A stretch of DNA of 64,000 nucleotides from Entamoeba histolytica HM-1:IMSS (GCF_000208925.1 NW_001914884.1:1-64000); one strand, 5' to 3'. Counted from the stretch's first letter, positions 50,865 through 61,690 are shown. Notes: generated by a model from the letters alone, not told the origin. Made by a program: numbers and translations.

Positions 50865-52517
50865 TTAATTGACAAGATTATTGAGAATATCCATTAATTG
50901 AACAACATCTATTTTTCTACCACGATAAATGTTAGGAGGGGGAAGGATGTAAATAAATTCTCTAATAATGTCTTTATTCACTTCACGTTCGATTGGTTTC
51001 CATTTGAATTGAGAAAGTGATGAATCACCAGAGATTTGATGATCATCAAACTTTTCACCAATTGAATGCATTAAATCTTCAGACATAAGAAATTGGGTTG
51101 TATCTTTTGGTTTAGGAAGATGCTTAAATTTAAGAAGAATAGCGTTTTTCATATATTGGTCAACGTCATAATCCCCATAAGTTTTTAAAGCATTTGGTAT
51201 AAAACGGGAAGGTGTGATTAAATTAAGGAAACGATAATAAGATTTAATGATAGGAAGATTATTAGGATAACGTTTTAAAGCTTCTTGAAAGAGTTTTAAT
51301 GATGCAGTTTTTCTTCCAAAGATAAAATATTCAATTTCAGTTGCAGCAATAAAGGCATAAGGTTTTAAATTTGTTTGAATAGTAGTAAAGAGTTTTCTAA
51401 ATTCATTAATTCTATAAGCTCGAGCAGCAATTTTTAATTTAAATACTTGTTCTAATTCTGAGTTATTGTCTAATAATGAAAGTGCTTTTTCAGTATTTCC
51501 TTGAATCATGAAACAAAATGATTGATATAATTTTAATAATGGACAATTAACAGCAGCTCTTCCTCTTTCAAGAAAATTGATTGCTAATTCAATATTTCCT
51601 CTTCTTTCAAAATATTGTGCACATATTATCCATGCTTGAGGATATCTATAGAATGTTAATAACATTTTATTCATTGCATAATAAATTCTTTCTTGTCTTG
51701 CTTTCATTTGAATAGAATGTGGACAATTTTCATATTGTTTATCTGTACCATTTGTTGTATATTTTCCATCATCATATCGTGGTTGTCCTTCTATCATACT
51801 TTCATAATTTATTGTTTCAATATATGTTAGAAGTAAACTTTTACTTCTTATACTTTTTGATTTTGTACAATAATTAATATGATCACTTTTCTTTTGTTGT
51901 TCAATTCTATTATAATATGACGTTAATCTCATTTGACTTGACTTTGTTGCTTCAAAAACTTGATGTTCAATTTTCTTTTCTTCTTCATCAAGTTTTTCTT
52001 CATATTCTAAAAACATTTCTTGTCGTTCATTCATTGGGATTCTTGTTAAATTATGCATTAGTATTTTCTTTGTAACTTCATTACTTCGACTTTTTGATAA
52101 AAATTCCATAAATTCTCGATATATTGTTGATGCATTTAAATCAAGTCCAACTATTTTGATTGCATACGAATATGCTCCTTCTTGAATCTTCTTGAATCGT
52201 GCTAATTCAATATCATCAATATCTTCTCTTTCTGTATCATCATAACATGTATTAATATATTTGATATATCTCTTTGCTATCTCTACATCTGGTACTTGAA
52301 CTAAACACTTTCGGAATATCTCTTCTACTTCACTATCATTATGTCCATATTTCATTTCTAAATCAATATACTCACACCATCTATTCACTGCCGTTGGATA
52401 TTCCCCTAAATATCTTTTATATAATTCTCTTCCTTGTTTTATTTGTTCTTCATCACTAAAAAATGGTAATGCACTAAATTTACTTTCCCATGCTTCTTCA
52501 TTTGGGGTATTTTGCAT
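50865..52517 (-). CDS. Cleavage stimulation factor 77 kDa subunit (CstF-77/Rna14)
   Basis: A 550-residue HAT-repeat (half-TPR) protein of the Suf/Rna14 family, the scaffold of the pre-mRNA 3' cleavage and polyadenylation factor. Matching parts: YPTAVNRWCEYIDLEMKYG (about 42-60) followed by EEIFRKCLVQVPDVEIAKRY; SSQMRLTSYYNRIEQQ in the middle; and YFERRGNIELAINFLERGRA and LKLFQEALKRYPNN later HAT units. The C-terminal LPPPNIYRGRKIDVVQLMDIL resembles the region that binds the hinge or CstF-64. Homologues are 650-720 residues, so the protein is shorter, mostly in its C-terminal tail. The start is the ATG at 52517 (MQNTPNEEAWESK). Nuclear. Confidence 0.88.
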   Translation of the reverse strand: MQNTPNEEAWESKFSALPFFSDEEQIKQGRELYKRYLGEYPTAVNRWCEYIDLEMKYGHNDSEVEEIFRKCLVQVPDVEIAKRYIKYINTCYDDTEREDIDDIELARFKKIQEGAYSYAIKIVGLDLNASTIYREFMEFLSKSRSNEVTKKILMHNLTRIPMNERQEMFLEYEEKLDEEEKKIEHQVFEATKSSQMRLTSYYNRIEQQKKSDHINYCTKSKSIRSKSLLLTYIETINYESMIEGQPRYDDGKYTTNGTDKQYENCPHSIQMKARQERIYYAMNKMLLTFYRYPQAWIICAQYFERRGNIELAINFLERGRAAVNCPLLKLYQSFCFMIQGNTEKALSLLDNNSELEQVFKLKIAARAYRINEFRKLFTTIQTNLKPYAFIAATEIEYFIFGRKTASLKLFQEALKRYPNNLPIIKSYYRFLNLITPSRFIPNALKTYGDYDVDQYMKNAILLKFKHLPKPKDTTQFLMSEDLMHSIGEKFDDHQISGDSSLSQFKWKPIEREVNKDIIREFIYILPPPNIYRGRKIDVVQLMDILNNLVN

Positions 52518-53450
52518 TCTTTTCTTCTTGTGTTTCTTCGTTCTTTTTAGTTTTCTCTTCTTTCTCTTTTTTTTTAAATTTTCTTTATAAGAATTTAAAA
52601 AATTAAAAAAATCATATTAAAAATAAAAAATTTTATTGATTTATAGTCTAAATAATATAAGAATAAATATAAATAAAGTATTAACTAATTGTAGAGGTGC
52701 AATAATCATTACAACAATATGATATATATTATATTCCATTCATCTAATCAATCTTTATCATAATTACTTTACCATCATCTTAAATAGAGAGAATATATGT
52801 TATTGTAATATAAATGTGTTTCATAACAAAACATAAAATGATATAAATAATATTAAAAGATAATAAGAATAACAAAACATATAACAACTAAAAGAAATGA
52901 TGTGCTTGAAATACACAACTATTTCTGTAAATACTAAAAGAAAAGTTAAAATCATAGAACTATGAACAATCTAAATCATCAATAAAACAACAACAATATA
53001 ACTATCAACAGTATTGAAAAACATGATATCTTACCAAAAAAGAAAAACAAAAGTAATAGACTGAGAAGAAGAAGAAAGAGCAATAACTAGAAAAGTGATA
53101 ATAGCATTGCAAAAAACAAAGTTATGCCTTAACTCAAAAAAAAAAAAAATAACAAAGTAAAATAACATTAAGTTTTATAAAAATAATAAAGAGGAAAAAC
53201 AAAGTTCAAGAGGTATCAAATAAAGTAAAGAAAAGAGATTTTTTGTCAAGTCTAATCAAAAAATAATAAAATTTTTGTGAATTATTTTTATTTAAGAAAA
53301 GAAAAAACAATTATTTTAGCAAATAAAACTATTATCTTTGTAAATAACGAAAAAAATTAAAAAAAATTGAAACAAAAATAAAAAATATTTGTTGAAATAA
53401 ACAATACATAAAAAAAAGGTTTAAAATCTACAAAAAGATTCAGAGATATC
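52518..53450. other. AT-rich divergent spacer
   Basis: 933 bases between the CstF-77 and decarboxylase starts, which face away from each other. A-rich on the plus strand with a 13-A run near 53136-53148. Promoters for both genes must lie here, but no motif is clear. Confidence 0.5.
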
Positions 53451-55997
53451 ATGGAACCATTCCCTACTCGTATTCTTGTAGTTTCTGGAGCACAAGAAGG
53501 AAGTGCTCTCTCTAGGACTATGAAAACTATTTGTGATGAAATTTCTCGTTTAGGATCAGTTCCAGTATTTGTTAGTAATTGGCATGATGCATATGCTGAA
53601 TTAAAAGAGACCATTGATATTAGTGCTATATTAGTTGATTGGGATCAAGATTATGTAAGATGTAAAGATGCTATGAAAAAGTATATTATGCCAAGACATG
53701 CACAAATCTTTGACCATAAAGTTCTTGTACTTCCTGCATCTCAAAGAGACCCATTTTGTGGTTCTAAATCACCATTAATGAAATTAGAAGCAGAAGGATA
53801 TAATCTTGTTGTACCACGTTCTTATCCACAGGAAAAAATTGATCAATTGCAAAATGTTCCAAGTTATGATGAACTTCTTAATTTCCTTGAAAAAGAAAAG
53901 CTTAAAGTTGTTCCATCACCACTTAATGTTATTCGTTCTTTTAAGTCAATTAACCGTAAAGTTTTAATATTCCTTTATACTGAGAAATTAGTTGTTGAAA
54001 GACTTCCAATTCAAGTTCTTGAATCAATTCAAGCATATATATGGAAGAATGAAGAAACTCCACATTTTGTTGCTAAGAGAATTGTTGCTTCAAGTTATGA
54101 ATATGTAGAAGATATTCTTCCACCATTCTTTAAGGCATTAGTTAAATATGTTCATAAAGGGAAATATTCATGGCATTGTCCAGGGCACATGGGTGGTGTT
54201 GCATTTCTTAGATCACCACCAGGAAAATTTTTCTTTGATTTCTTTGGAGAAAATATGTTAGCTGCTGATTTGTGTAATGCTGTTGGAGAGTTAGGAGGTT
54301 TATTAAATCACTTTGGTCCAATTGGAGATGCTGAGAAATATGCATCAAAAGTATTTGGTTCTGAATATACATATTTTGTTATGAACGGTACTTCAACAGC
54401 AAATAAAATGGTCTTTCAAGGAACTGCTGTTGCTGGAGATGTTATTGTTCTTGATAGAAATTCACATAAAAGTTCCATGCAAGCTATTATGTTAGGTAAT
54501 TATAAACCAATTTATGTAACCCCTGTAAGAAACAAATATGGTATTATTGGACCTATTCCATTCTCTGAATTTAATGTTGATTCTCTTTATAAGAAAGCTC
54601 AAAAATTACCATATATGTCTTTAGCTGATATTCAAAATGATATCAAATTATTAGTATTAACTCAATGCACTTATGATGGTATTTGTTATAATGTTGCTAA
54701 AGTTCTTTCTAAATTACAAGAATTAGATACAAAGAATATGTTATTTGATGAGGCTTGGTTCCCTTATGCACATTTCCATCCATTTTATGCTTCATATCAT
54801 TCAATGAATAAATCTTATTTTGATAAACTTGAAGAAGACTCTTTGTTCCATGGTAGTGCTTATATCGAAGAAGATAGTGAAGATGAAGAAATTCATCGTG
54901 GACCAACTCCATCTGCCTATAAAGGAACTATTTTTGCTACACAGTCAACACATAAAGTATTAGCTGCTTTGTCACAAGGAAGTATGGTTCATGTAAGAAA
55001 TTCACCTGACCCATTCCACTTTGATCGTTTCAATACTTATTTCCAAGCAAACACTACTACATCTCCACAATACAGTTTGATTGCATCATTAGATATGTCA
55101 AGTGCTATTATGGATGTTTCAGGAGAATCAATTCTTGATGACGTATTAAAAGAAGTTATTTCATTTAGATGTGCTATGGCACGTGTGAAAGTTGAATTTA
55201 AAGAAAGTGAAGAAGGATGGTTCTTTGGATGTTGGCAACCAAAAGACATTTTGTCAGGAAAGAAAAATATATATGACACTTCTTATTGGGTTCTTCCACC
55301 AAGTGGACCAGATGCATGGCACGGATTTCCTAATATTGGAAAGAACCAATATCTTCTTGATCCTCTTAAAGTTAACTTATTAACAGTAGATGAAGAGGCA
55401 GGTGTTGAGATTCCTGCATGTGTTGTTGTTAAATTCCTTGCAATGAATGGAATTATTATGGAAAAAATGGGATATTATACTATGCTTTCATTATTCTCTA
55501 TTGGGTCAAGAAGAGGAAAATCAGCTACTCTTGTTACGGCATTGACTCAATTTAAGAAGTTATATGATAGTAATACTCAATTAAAATATGTGTTTACTCA
55601 AGAAAAGAATTTAGAATTTGGTAATGTTGGATTGAAAGATTTTTGTGAAATGATGAATCCCGAAATTAAGAGAATGCAAGAAATGGAGAATGAAGTTTAT
55701 TCAGGAAAACTTCCTGAGGTTGCTTGTATTCCATTTAAGGCTTCATGTGCTTTAGTTGATAATAATGTAGAATGGGTTCCAGTTGAACAATTAACAGGAA
55801 GAACAAGTGCATTGTTAGTTGTTAATTATCCACCAGGAATTCCTACTGTTATGCCAGGAGAAGTTTTTGATAAGATTCATACTGACTTGATGGTTGCTCT
55901 TGCTCATTTTGGAGAAAAATGGCCAGGATATGAATTTGAAGTTCATGGATTAGTTTGCAAGAATGGAAAATACTATATTCCATGTTTGAAGCAATGA
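53451..55997 (+). CDS. Bacterial-type Orn/Lys/Arg decarboxylase
   Basis: An 848-residue PLP enzyme of the fold-I bacterial Orn/Lys/Arg decarboxylase family, unlike the eukaryotic fold-III ornithine decarboxylase. An N-terminal receiver-like wing domain (about 5-130) starts RILVVSGAQEGSALSRTM and includes AILVDWDQD. The PLP core contains YSWHCPGHMGGVAFLRSP (about 238-255), NGTSTANKMVFQGTAVAGD, DRNSHKSSMQA, LFDEAWFPYAHFHPFY, and the Schiff-base Lys502 in QSTHKVLAALSQGSM. The C-terminal domain ends YPPGIPTVMPGE and GKYYIPCLKQ. The substrate (Arg, Lys or Orn) cannot be told from sequence here. Probably laterally acquired. Likely roles are polyamine or acid-stress chemistry. Codon use looks like the neighbours. 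Confidence 0.92.
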   Translation: MEPFPTRILVVSGAQEGSALSRTMKTICDEISRLGSVPVFVSNWHDAYAELKETIDISAILVDWDQDYVRCKDAMKKYIMPRHAQIFDHKVLVLPASQRDPFCGSKSPLMKLEAEGYNLVVPRSYPQEKIDQLQNVPSYDELLNFLEKEKLKVVPSPLNVIRSFKSINRKVLIFLYTEKLVVERLPIQVLESIQAYIWKNEETPHFVAKRIVASSYEYVEDILPPFFKALVKYVHKGKYSWHCPGHMGGVAFLRSPPGKFFFDFFGENMLAADLCNAVGELGGLLNHFGPIGDAEKYASKVFGSEYTYFVMNGTSTANKMVFQGTAVAGDVIVLDRNSHKSSMQAIMLGNYKPIYVTPVRNKYGIIGPIPFSEFNVDSLYKKAQKLPYMSLADIQNDIKLLVLTQCTYDGICYNVAKVLSKLQELDTKNMLFDEAWFPYAHFHPFYASYHSMNKSYFDKLEEDSLFHGSAYIEEDSEDEEIHRGPTPSAYKGTIFATQSTHKVLAALSQGSMVHVRNSPDPFHFDRFNTYFQANTTTSPQYSLIASLDMSSAIMDVSGESILDDVLKEVISFRCAMARVKVEFKESEEGWFFGCWQPKDILSGKKNIYDTSYWVLPPSGPDAWHGFPNIGKNQYLLDPLKVNLLTVDEEAGVEIPACVVVKFLAMNGIIMEKMGYYTMLSLFSIGSRRGKSATLVTALTQFKKLYDSNTQLKYVFTQEKNLEFGNVGLKDFCEMMNPEIKRMQEMENEVYSGKLPEVACIPFKASCALVDNNVEWVPVEQLTGRTSALLVVNYPPGIPTVMPGEVFDKIHTDLMVALAHFGEKWPGYEFEVHGLVCKNGKYYIPCLKQ

Positions 55998-56045
55998 ATA
56001 GAATTTATTCTTTTTCTCTTAGTTTTTTAGATCTTTTTATTTGTC

Positions 56046-56297
56046 ATGGAAGATTACCCAATACCTCGTATTGTTGATGAAAATACATTTGTTAGAGAAA
56101 TTACTGCTACAGACCATATTAATAAAAGTCTTGCTGAAGCATATTTAAAACATTTACAAGAAACAAATCAAGAGTTTGACTCAATTGATGAAAGTGAAGA
56201 ATGGGAAGATCCAATAGGAGTTTCATGTATGTCAATAATGCCAGAAGGAGAAGATACAAGAATTTATTTACATGAGGAAAAAGAAGAAAATAATTAA
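56046..56297 (+). CDS. Small acidic protein, 83 aa, unknown function
   Basis: An 83-residue acidic protein (MEDYPIPRIVDENTFVREIT at the start, EEWEDPIGVSCMSIMPEGED near the end, KEEN N-rich tail). A helical segment DHINKSLAEAYLKHLQETNQ (about 24-43) is visible. There is no signal peptide or membrane segment. It follows the decarboxylase by 48 bases on the same strand, but no functional link is shown. Composition is unlike random AT-rich frames, so it is likely a gene. No family is recognised. Confidence 0.65.
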   Translation: MEDYPIPRIVDENTFVREITATDHINKSLAEAYLKHLQETNQEFDSIDESEEWEDPIGVSCMSIMPEGEDTRIYLHEEKEENN

Positions 56298-56444
56298 AAA
56301 CATTACTTTAAAAAATGAGTTGAATAATATAAGAATATTTTATTTCTTTTAGAAGAATTACAAATAATTTAATATTTCTTTTAATTGGAAAACGATGAGT
56401 TGGTTACACGTAATTCCAAAGAAGCGTTTCACAAATAAGTCGTG

Positions 56445-56454
56445 TTTAGGGTTT
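56445..56454 (+). promoter_or_regulatory. TTTAGGGTTT element upstream of NAA15
   Basis: TTTAGGGTTT lies 36 bases before the ATG. It is the reverse-orientation form of the AACCCTAA word upstream of PTH2 and other genes. Confidence 0.35.
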
Positions 56455-56490
56455 GAAGAAAAATCTTTTTAAAATGATAATCTAATTCTT

Positions 56491-58296
56491 ATGTCTCGCA
56501 GAGGAAAGAAACAAAATAAACAAGTTCAACAACCTACTACACCAGTTGTTTGTAATGTTCCTGTTAAAGACCAACAAATTCTTCCTCGACAATTAGAAGA
56601 TTTATTAAAAGCTGCAATTAAACATTATGGAAACAGACATTTTGATAAAGCAATTGAAAACTGTGATAAAATTTTAGCACATTTCCCAAGTAATGGAGAA
56701 GCATTTTCCCTTCTTGCTGCTTGTCAGTATTCTAAAGATCCTAAAAAAGTCAATGTTGAAGATATTCTTGGACGTCTTAAAAAAGGATTAATTTATAATT
56801 TTGGAAGTAATACTTGCTGGCACTTATATGGTATTATTTTAAGAACTGAAAAACATTATGAAGAAGCTGCTAAAGCTTTTAAAAGACTTGTTTCTCTTGA
56901 CAGAACTAATTTTGGAATTCAAAGAGAATTATATTGTCTTCAAGTACAAAATGGAGATTATAAAGGAGCATTTGAAACTCGTTCACTTTTATTTTCTGCA
57001 CAAAGTGATATTGAAAGTAATCTTCTTGGTAGAGCTGTTGCTGCAGATTTGAATGGTCAAACTGAAGTAGCTATTGAAACAATGGAATTGCATCAAAAGA
57101 AATTCATTAATAAAAAAAGTTCTCCTAGTGATAAATCTGATAGTCTTTCATATATTATTTCTCTCTATAAACAAAAAGGAGATTATAAAACTGCTCTTAA
57201 ACTTATAACTGAAAATGAACATATTCTTATTGATAAAATTATTACTCTTGAACGTACTGCTGAACTTTATCTTCTTTTAAAAGAAAATGATAAGGCATTA
57301 GAATTATATAAGAAACTTCTTTCGATTAATAGTGATAAAATTGAATATTATTATGGTGTTGCTCATTGTTTAGGTGTTGATGTAAATAATGTTGGAAATA
57401 AAAAGAATGAATTTGTTTCATTATGTAAACAATATAGTCATCGTGATGAAGATACTGCTGCTGTTATGATTTTAAGAGCTCTTCCAGCAAATGATGAATT
57501 TATTTTGCCATTTAAGAATTGCTTAATTAAATTAATACAAAAACATATTATTACTGTTGATAAACTCCTTCGTTGTCTATTTATGAAAGAACTTTCCTTT
57601 GAAAGTGAGAAAAAATATGATATTTATGTTAATCTTCTTGATACTTTAAAGAATGAATTAACTGACAATGAAGATCTTCAATTCCTCAATTTAACTAATG
57701 TACAACGATTAATTGTTAAGTCTGATATTGCACAAGCACGTATTGTATTTGATTCAATTAAAATTGAAACGCCAACTATTGAGAATTTAATGGTTAAAGC
57801 TCGTTTACTAAAGAAAGAAAATAAATTACCAGAAGCTGCAGAGGCTATGGACGCTGCACGACAATTAGATAAATCAGATCGTTATCTTGCTAACAGAACA
57901 TGTAAATATTTCATGAGATATGGTAAAGTTGAAAAAGGACTTGAAATATTTAAGTTATTTGATAGAAGCCCAGATAAGAATGATTCTCCAAATAAGTTTG
58001 ATGAACGTTTGGATGATCTTGAAGTTGTTTGGTTCTTAACTGAATATGCAAACGGTTTGTATGTTGCTGAAAAGTATCCTGAAGCTGAATCTGTTGCTCA
58101 TAGGGTAATCAAAGCATTTACTACTTATCAAGAAGATCTTTTTGATTTCCATTCATATATTTTCAATCGTTTCTCTGCAGACACTTACTTAGCTTGTGTA
58201 AGGTGTTGTAAAGACTATGCTAATTCTCCTTACAAAAAACGTGCAGAAAAGATACTTTCTGATATTGCTTCTAAAAAGACAGACCCTCAGGCTTAA
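56491..58296 (+). CDS. N-terminal acetyltransferase NatA auxiliary subunit (NAA15)
   Basis: A 601-residue TPR protein matching NAA15/Nat1, which holds the catalytic NAA10 subunit on the ribosome so that nascent N-termini are acetylated. Matching parts: LPRQLEDLLKAAIKHYGNRHFDKAIENCDKIL (about 28-59, two TPR helices), SNTCWHLYGIILRTEKHYEEAAKAF (about 107-131), GDYKGAFETRSLLFSAQ (about 154-170), later TPR blocks, and the C-terminal YQEDLFDFHSYIFNRFSADTYL, which parallels the DQFDFHxYC segment of homologues. Human NAA15 has 866 residues, so the C-terminal region is shortened. The ATG at 56491 gives MSRRGKKQNKQV, a basic start that could touch ribosomal RNA. Confidence 0.87.
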   Translation: MSRRGKKQNKQVQQPTTPVVCNVPVKDQQILPRQLEDLLKAAIKHYGNRHFDKAIENCDKILAHFPSNGEAFSLLAACQYSKDPKKVNVEDILGRLKKGLIYNFGSNTCWHLYGIILRTEKHYEEAAKAFKRLVSLDRTNFGIQRELYCLQVQNGDYKGAFETRSLLFSAQSDIESNLLGRAVAADLNGQTEVAIETMELHQKKFINKKSSPSDKSDSLSYIISLYKQKGDYKTALKLITENEHILIDKIITLERTAELYLLLKENDKALELYKKLLSINSDKIEYYYGVAHCLGVDVNNVGNKKNEFVSLCKQYSHRDEDTAAVMILRALPANDEFILPFKNCLIKLIQKHIITVDKLLRCLFMKELSFESEKKYDIYVNLLDTLKNELTDNEDLQFLNLTNVQRLIVKSDIAQARIVFDSIKIETPTIENLMVKARLLKKENKLPEAAEAMDAARQLDKSDRYLANRTCKYFMRYGKVEKGLEIFKLFDRSPDKNDSPNKFDERLDDLEVVWFLTEYANGLYVAEKYPEAESVAHRVIKAFTTYQEDLFDFHSYIFNRFSADTYLACVRCCKDYANSPYKKRAEKILSDIASKKTDPQA

Positions 58297-58389
58297 TTTC
58301 AATTAATTTTAATAAAACCTTTATTTGTTATATATCTCTTTTCTAAAAAATATAAAAAGATTTACAAAACCATCAAAAAAGAAATTAAA

Positions 58390-61300
58390 TTATGTATTTG
58401 TTGGATTACAAAGTTCTTTCAATATCTCTTGTTCTTCAGGATTATATGAAGAAATAAGTTGATTAAAAATATCAGTTGTTGTAGTTGCCCATTGACGAAT
58501 ATAAAAAGAAACAATTTCTTTTGTCGTTGATGAAATATTATCAATACAACCATCAGATATTGTTCTGATTAATATATCTAAAACTCTTTTCATAGTATGA
58601 GTATTGATTATAATCACCTTCTTTGCAATTAAAGTAAACATAATAAAAATAATTTCATCATCAAATCGAGTCAGTGGTAATACATTTAACCAATTAGACA
58701 CTACTGCTTGATCAAACAATGAAGGTTCTTGTATAATACATTTCCCAAAACAAAGAATTCCAATTTCATATAAACGTTTATTTTGTTCTCTTAATTGGAA
58801 CGTTTGTTGAACTATTTGAACTATTCTTGGAATAAACTCTTTTGTACTTGGATATTCAATCAATTTAGCTAAATATAATAATGTATTCTCAACACAAATT
58901 CCTTTAGAAATTCTATCTAAGAAAATTGCACTTAATTGTTTAATCATTTCTGGTTGATTAGCAGCTGTTGAAACTGTACAAAGTATAATATCACAGAATG
59001 ACATTTCTAATGGAATAATATTTTGTTTATTTAATATAGCACATATCTGAGGAGTTATATATTTATTAATCAGACTAACAGATAACCTTGGTTGTGTTTT
59101 ACAAAGAGTAGAAATAAATATCCTTAATTGCATTCTAAAATTAGACTCTACTCTTTTTTGTTCTTTAATTCCTTCTTCTAATTCTGTTCCATCTTCCTCA
59201 TTTGGTTCTCTTTGAAGTTTAGCTTCCAATTCTTCATACTGTTTTTCATCATCGACAATTCTATTACATCCATCATTAAACAAAGTATTTATCATTTGAA
59301 CAATATTATCCATTGTTTGTTCTGGAATACTATTTTCTGGACAAAAATCAATAATACAATCTAAGTAATTAAGTATTTTAGTTATAGTATCTACAAACCT
59401 TTCTTTGTTTAGTTGATCTAATATAACATTAATACAAGTTAATACTGTTGGTAAGTTTTCTTGTTTGACTTGAATTTCATTTTTAATTTCTTTCATTTTT
59501 CCTGATTCAAGTACTTTTAATAGTTTAAATACACACTTAGCTGCTAAAGCCCTTAAATCTTCATCAAATGGATCTTGAACTAGTTTTAATACTACTTCAA
59601 GACATGGCTGAGCAAAAGGATAGAATATACTCTTTAAGTCACTTGCAAAATCACAAATTGAATTTACAGCATTTCTTTTTTCATCAGTTAATCCAGTATG
59701 TATAGAAAATGGTTTATGATCAACATAAACATTTTTTGTGTCATCTGTTCGTTTATCATCTTGTCCACAAATAACATTCATTTGAGCACGACTTAATACA
59801 ATTTGTAATACTGTTGGAAGGAATGGAGCAAAACGTTCTTGCAAAATTTCTGCTAAACGAGTAAATGATGTTTCAACAAACCCAAATAATGAATCTTCAA
59901 TTTTTATGTTTGGTAATTTTAAGACTTTATCAACTTCTTGTAAAATAATATTTCCACACTCACTACAATAATCTCCTTTTAGTTCTAATGCAATTACACT
60001 TAAACATTCAATAAGTCTTCCTTTAATTTCATAATATTCTTGATTTGTTCCAATATTATTTAATAATGTTTTTAATACTTGAAGTACTTCTGGATAATAA
60101 TGAACAAAATTAAACTTCATTTTGAGGGCAATAAATGATATTGCACATAATGCTTCAGAAATTACTTTTTTTTGGTTTGAATTCAAAAGAGATAATAGCC
60201 ATTTTAATAAATCTCCAAAATATGGTTTCATCAAATTTGAGTCTATGTTATCTAATAAACAAGAAACAAAATCACATACTCTTGATACAATGCGTGGAAC
60301 TGGATCTGCCAATAATTTAGCAATTATTTGAATACATGGAGATAAGAAATTACTTCTATTCTTTTGGTCAATTGTAAATAATTTATTTATAATAATAACT
60401 GCAAGAATTCTATTTCTTGGTGATTCGTCTAAATAAAAAGGAAATATAATATTAAAAATATTCATACTTTGTTTTAGAATTGGTTTTTTTGATCCTTCAA
60501 ATGACCGATAAACAAATTGTAAAAATACATGTCTTTGTTCACAATTACCATTTGCTAATGAATAATGTTGAAAAATAAAGTTCATTGTTTGGGCAGATCC
60601 AAAAAAACTTACCATGGATGATAATCCTTCAACCCCTCTACTATATAATATTAAATCCTCATCATTATCATTATCTTGTAACCACTCTTGTGTAACTTTT
60701 ATTGTAGATACCCATAATACAATTACTTCATAAATAACATACAACATTGTTTTATTCTGTTTGAACACTGGTGTAAACCTTTCACACATTGTTAATAAAG
60801 CATCAAATGCAGTTAATTGAACATCCTCATCATTAGAAAATTGTAAACAAACACCTGAACATAATTGAACAGTTATAGGAATATATTGAATTGCATATTC
60901 ATTTTCTTCTTCAAATAATTCATCAATAGACCTTAATAAATCACTCACAATATCATCACTAACTTTAGTATTAATAGCTTCTTGAATATATTCAACAAAT
61001 GTAGGATATATTTTATAAAGGTTATTAACGTCTGCTTCAACATCACTCGTTTGGGTTAATACTTGGAATAATTTAAATGTATCTTTTGTCCAACTAATAT
61101 CATGTTTTTGTAAACCATATTGTATGATTTGAACGTATTGTTGAATTAATTGAATATATTCTTCTTTTGACTGTGAATATAAAATGTCTTCAGTTAAAAT
61201 CTGAAATGCACGAATACGGTGATTAGAGTCACCATTCATAATCCATTCAAAAATAGCTCTATGAACATCGTTCCATGGTTTTTTTAATGCTTGCATTGAA

Positions 61301-61656
61301 GTATAAGCTCTTCCAATAATATTAGCATATCCATTTAAAACACCAAAATCATTTTCTGAATTCATTAATCCAATAAGCGTTTGATTTAATGTGTTTCTAA
61401 AACCATCATCAAGCGTTACATAAACAGATGTTTTTCCTTTCATGATCTCAGTTGAAAATTGATTTACAGCAAATTTTCTTACACTCACATCTTGGCTTTT
61501 TTGTAATACTAAAATGTGAAGTGAAATAAAATTTTGTTTGTCATTTTTTAGTGCATTGTATTTTTGTTCACACTCTTTGAACGGTATTTCATTCGCTCCT
61601 GTAGGACCTCTAATAAAAACACGAAATAAATTTTCTCCAAACTGAACTGCCTCCAT
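58390..61656 (-). CDS. Importin-beta family nuclear transport receptor, second copy (importin-4/5 type)
   Basis: A 1088-residue HEAT-repeat protein. The N-terminal repeats include NFISLHILVLQKSQDVSVRKFAVNQF, typical of karyopherin-beta N-termini. Middle repeats include ESPRNRILAVIIINKLF and KVISEALCAISFIALKMKF. A segment FGFVETSFTRLAEILQERFAPFLPTVLQIV aligns with the same region of the importin-5-type receptor at 32.5-35.8 kb (FAEKAFTRLAGVLKDDIQPY). An acidic loop lies near 810-830 (EPNEEDGTELEEG). Either importin-4 (Kap123) or importin-5 type is possible. The two receptors are clearly paralogues, not recent duplicates. The ATG at 61656 is chosen. AAGGGTTT and CAACCCTTTTT lie 35-64 bases upstream. 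Confidence 0.88.
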   Translation of the reverse strand: MEAVQFGENLFRVFIRGPTGANEIPFKECEQKYNALKNDKQNFISLHILVLQKSQDVSVRKFAVNQFSTEIMKGKTSVYVTLDDGFRNTLNQTLIGLMNSENDFGVLNGYANIIGRAYTSMQALKKPWNDVHRAIFEWIMNGDSNHRIRAFQILTEDILYSQSKEEYIQLIQQYVQIIQYGLQKHDISWTKDTFKLFQVLTQTSDVEADVNNLYKIYPTFVEYIQEAINTKVSDDIVSDLLRSIDELFEEENEYAIQYIPITVQLCSGVCLQFSNDEDVQLTAFDALLTMCERFTPVFKQNKTMLYVIYEVIVLWVSTIKVTQEWLQDNDNDEDLILYSRGVEGLSSMVSFFGSAQTMNFIFQHYSLANGNCEQRHVFLQFVYRSFEGSKKPILKQSMNIFNIIFPFYLDESPRNRILAVIIINKLFTIDQKNRSNFLSPCIQIIAKLLADPVPRIVSRVCDFVSCLLDNIDSNLMKPYFGDLLKWLLSLLNSNQKKVISEALCAISFIALKMKFNFVHYYPEVLQVLKTLLNNIGTNQEYYEIKGRLIECLSVIALELKGDYCSECGNIILQEVDKVLKLPNIKIEDSLFGFVETSFTRLAEILQERFAPFLPTVLQIVLSRAQMNVICGQDDKRTDDTKNVYVDHKPFSIHTGLTDEKRNAVNSICDFASDLKSIFYPFAQPCLEVVLKLVQDPFDEDLRALAAKCVFKLLKVLESGKMKEIKNEIQVKQENLPTVLTCINVILDQLNKERFVDTITKILNYLDCIIDFCPENSIPEQTMDNIVQMINTLFNDGCNRIVDDEKQYEELEAKLQREPNEEDGTELEEGIKEQKRVESNFRMQLRIFISTLCKTQPRLSVSLINKYITPQICAILNKQNIIPLEMSFCDIILCTVSTAANQPEMIKQLSAIFLDRISKGICVENTLLYLAKLIEYPSTKEFIPRIVQIVQQTFQLREQNKRLYEIGILCFGKCIIQEPSLFDQAVVSNWLNVLPLTRFDDEIIFIMFTLIAKKVIIINTHTMKRVLDILIRTISDGCIDNISSTTKEIVSFYIRQWATTTTDIFNQLISSYNPEEQEILKELCNPTNT

Positions 61657-61690
61657 CAAATGATTTTCTTTTTTTCTTTTAAGTTTTTTT

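Noticed and set aside
55037..55279. Minus-strand frame opposite the decarboxylase
   Set aside because: It lies entirely within a conserved PLP-enzyme coding region and has no family features.
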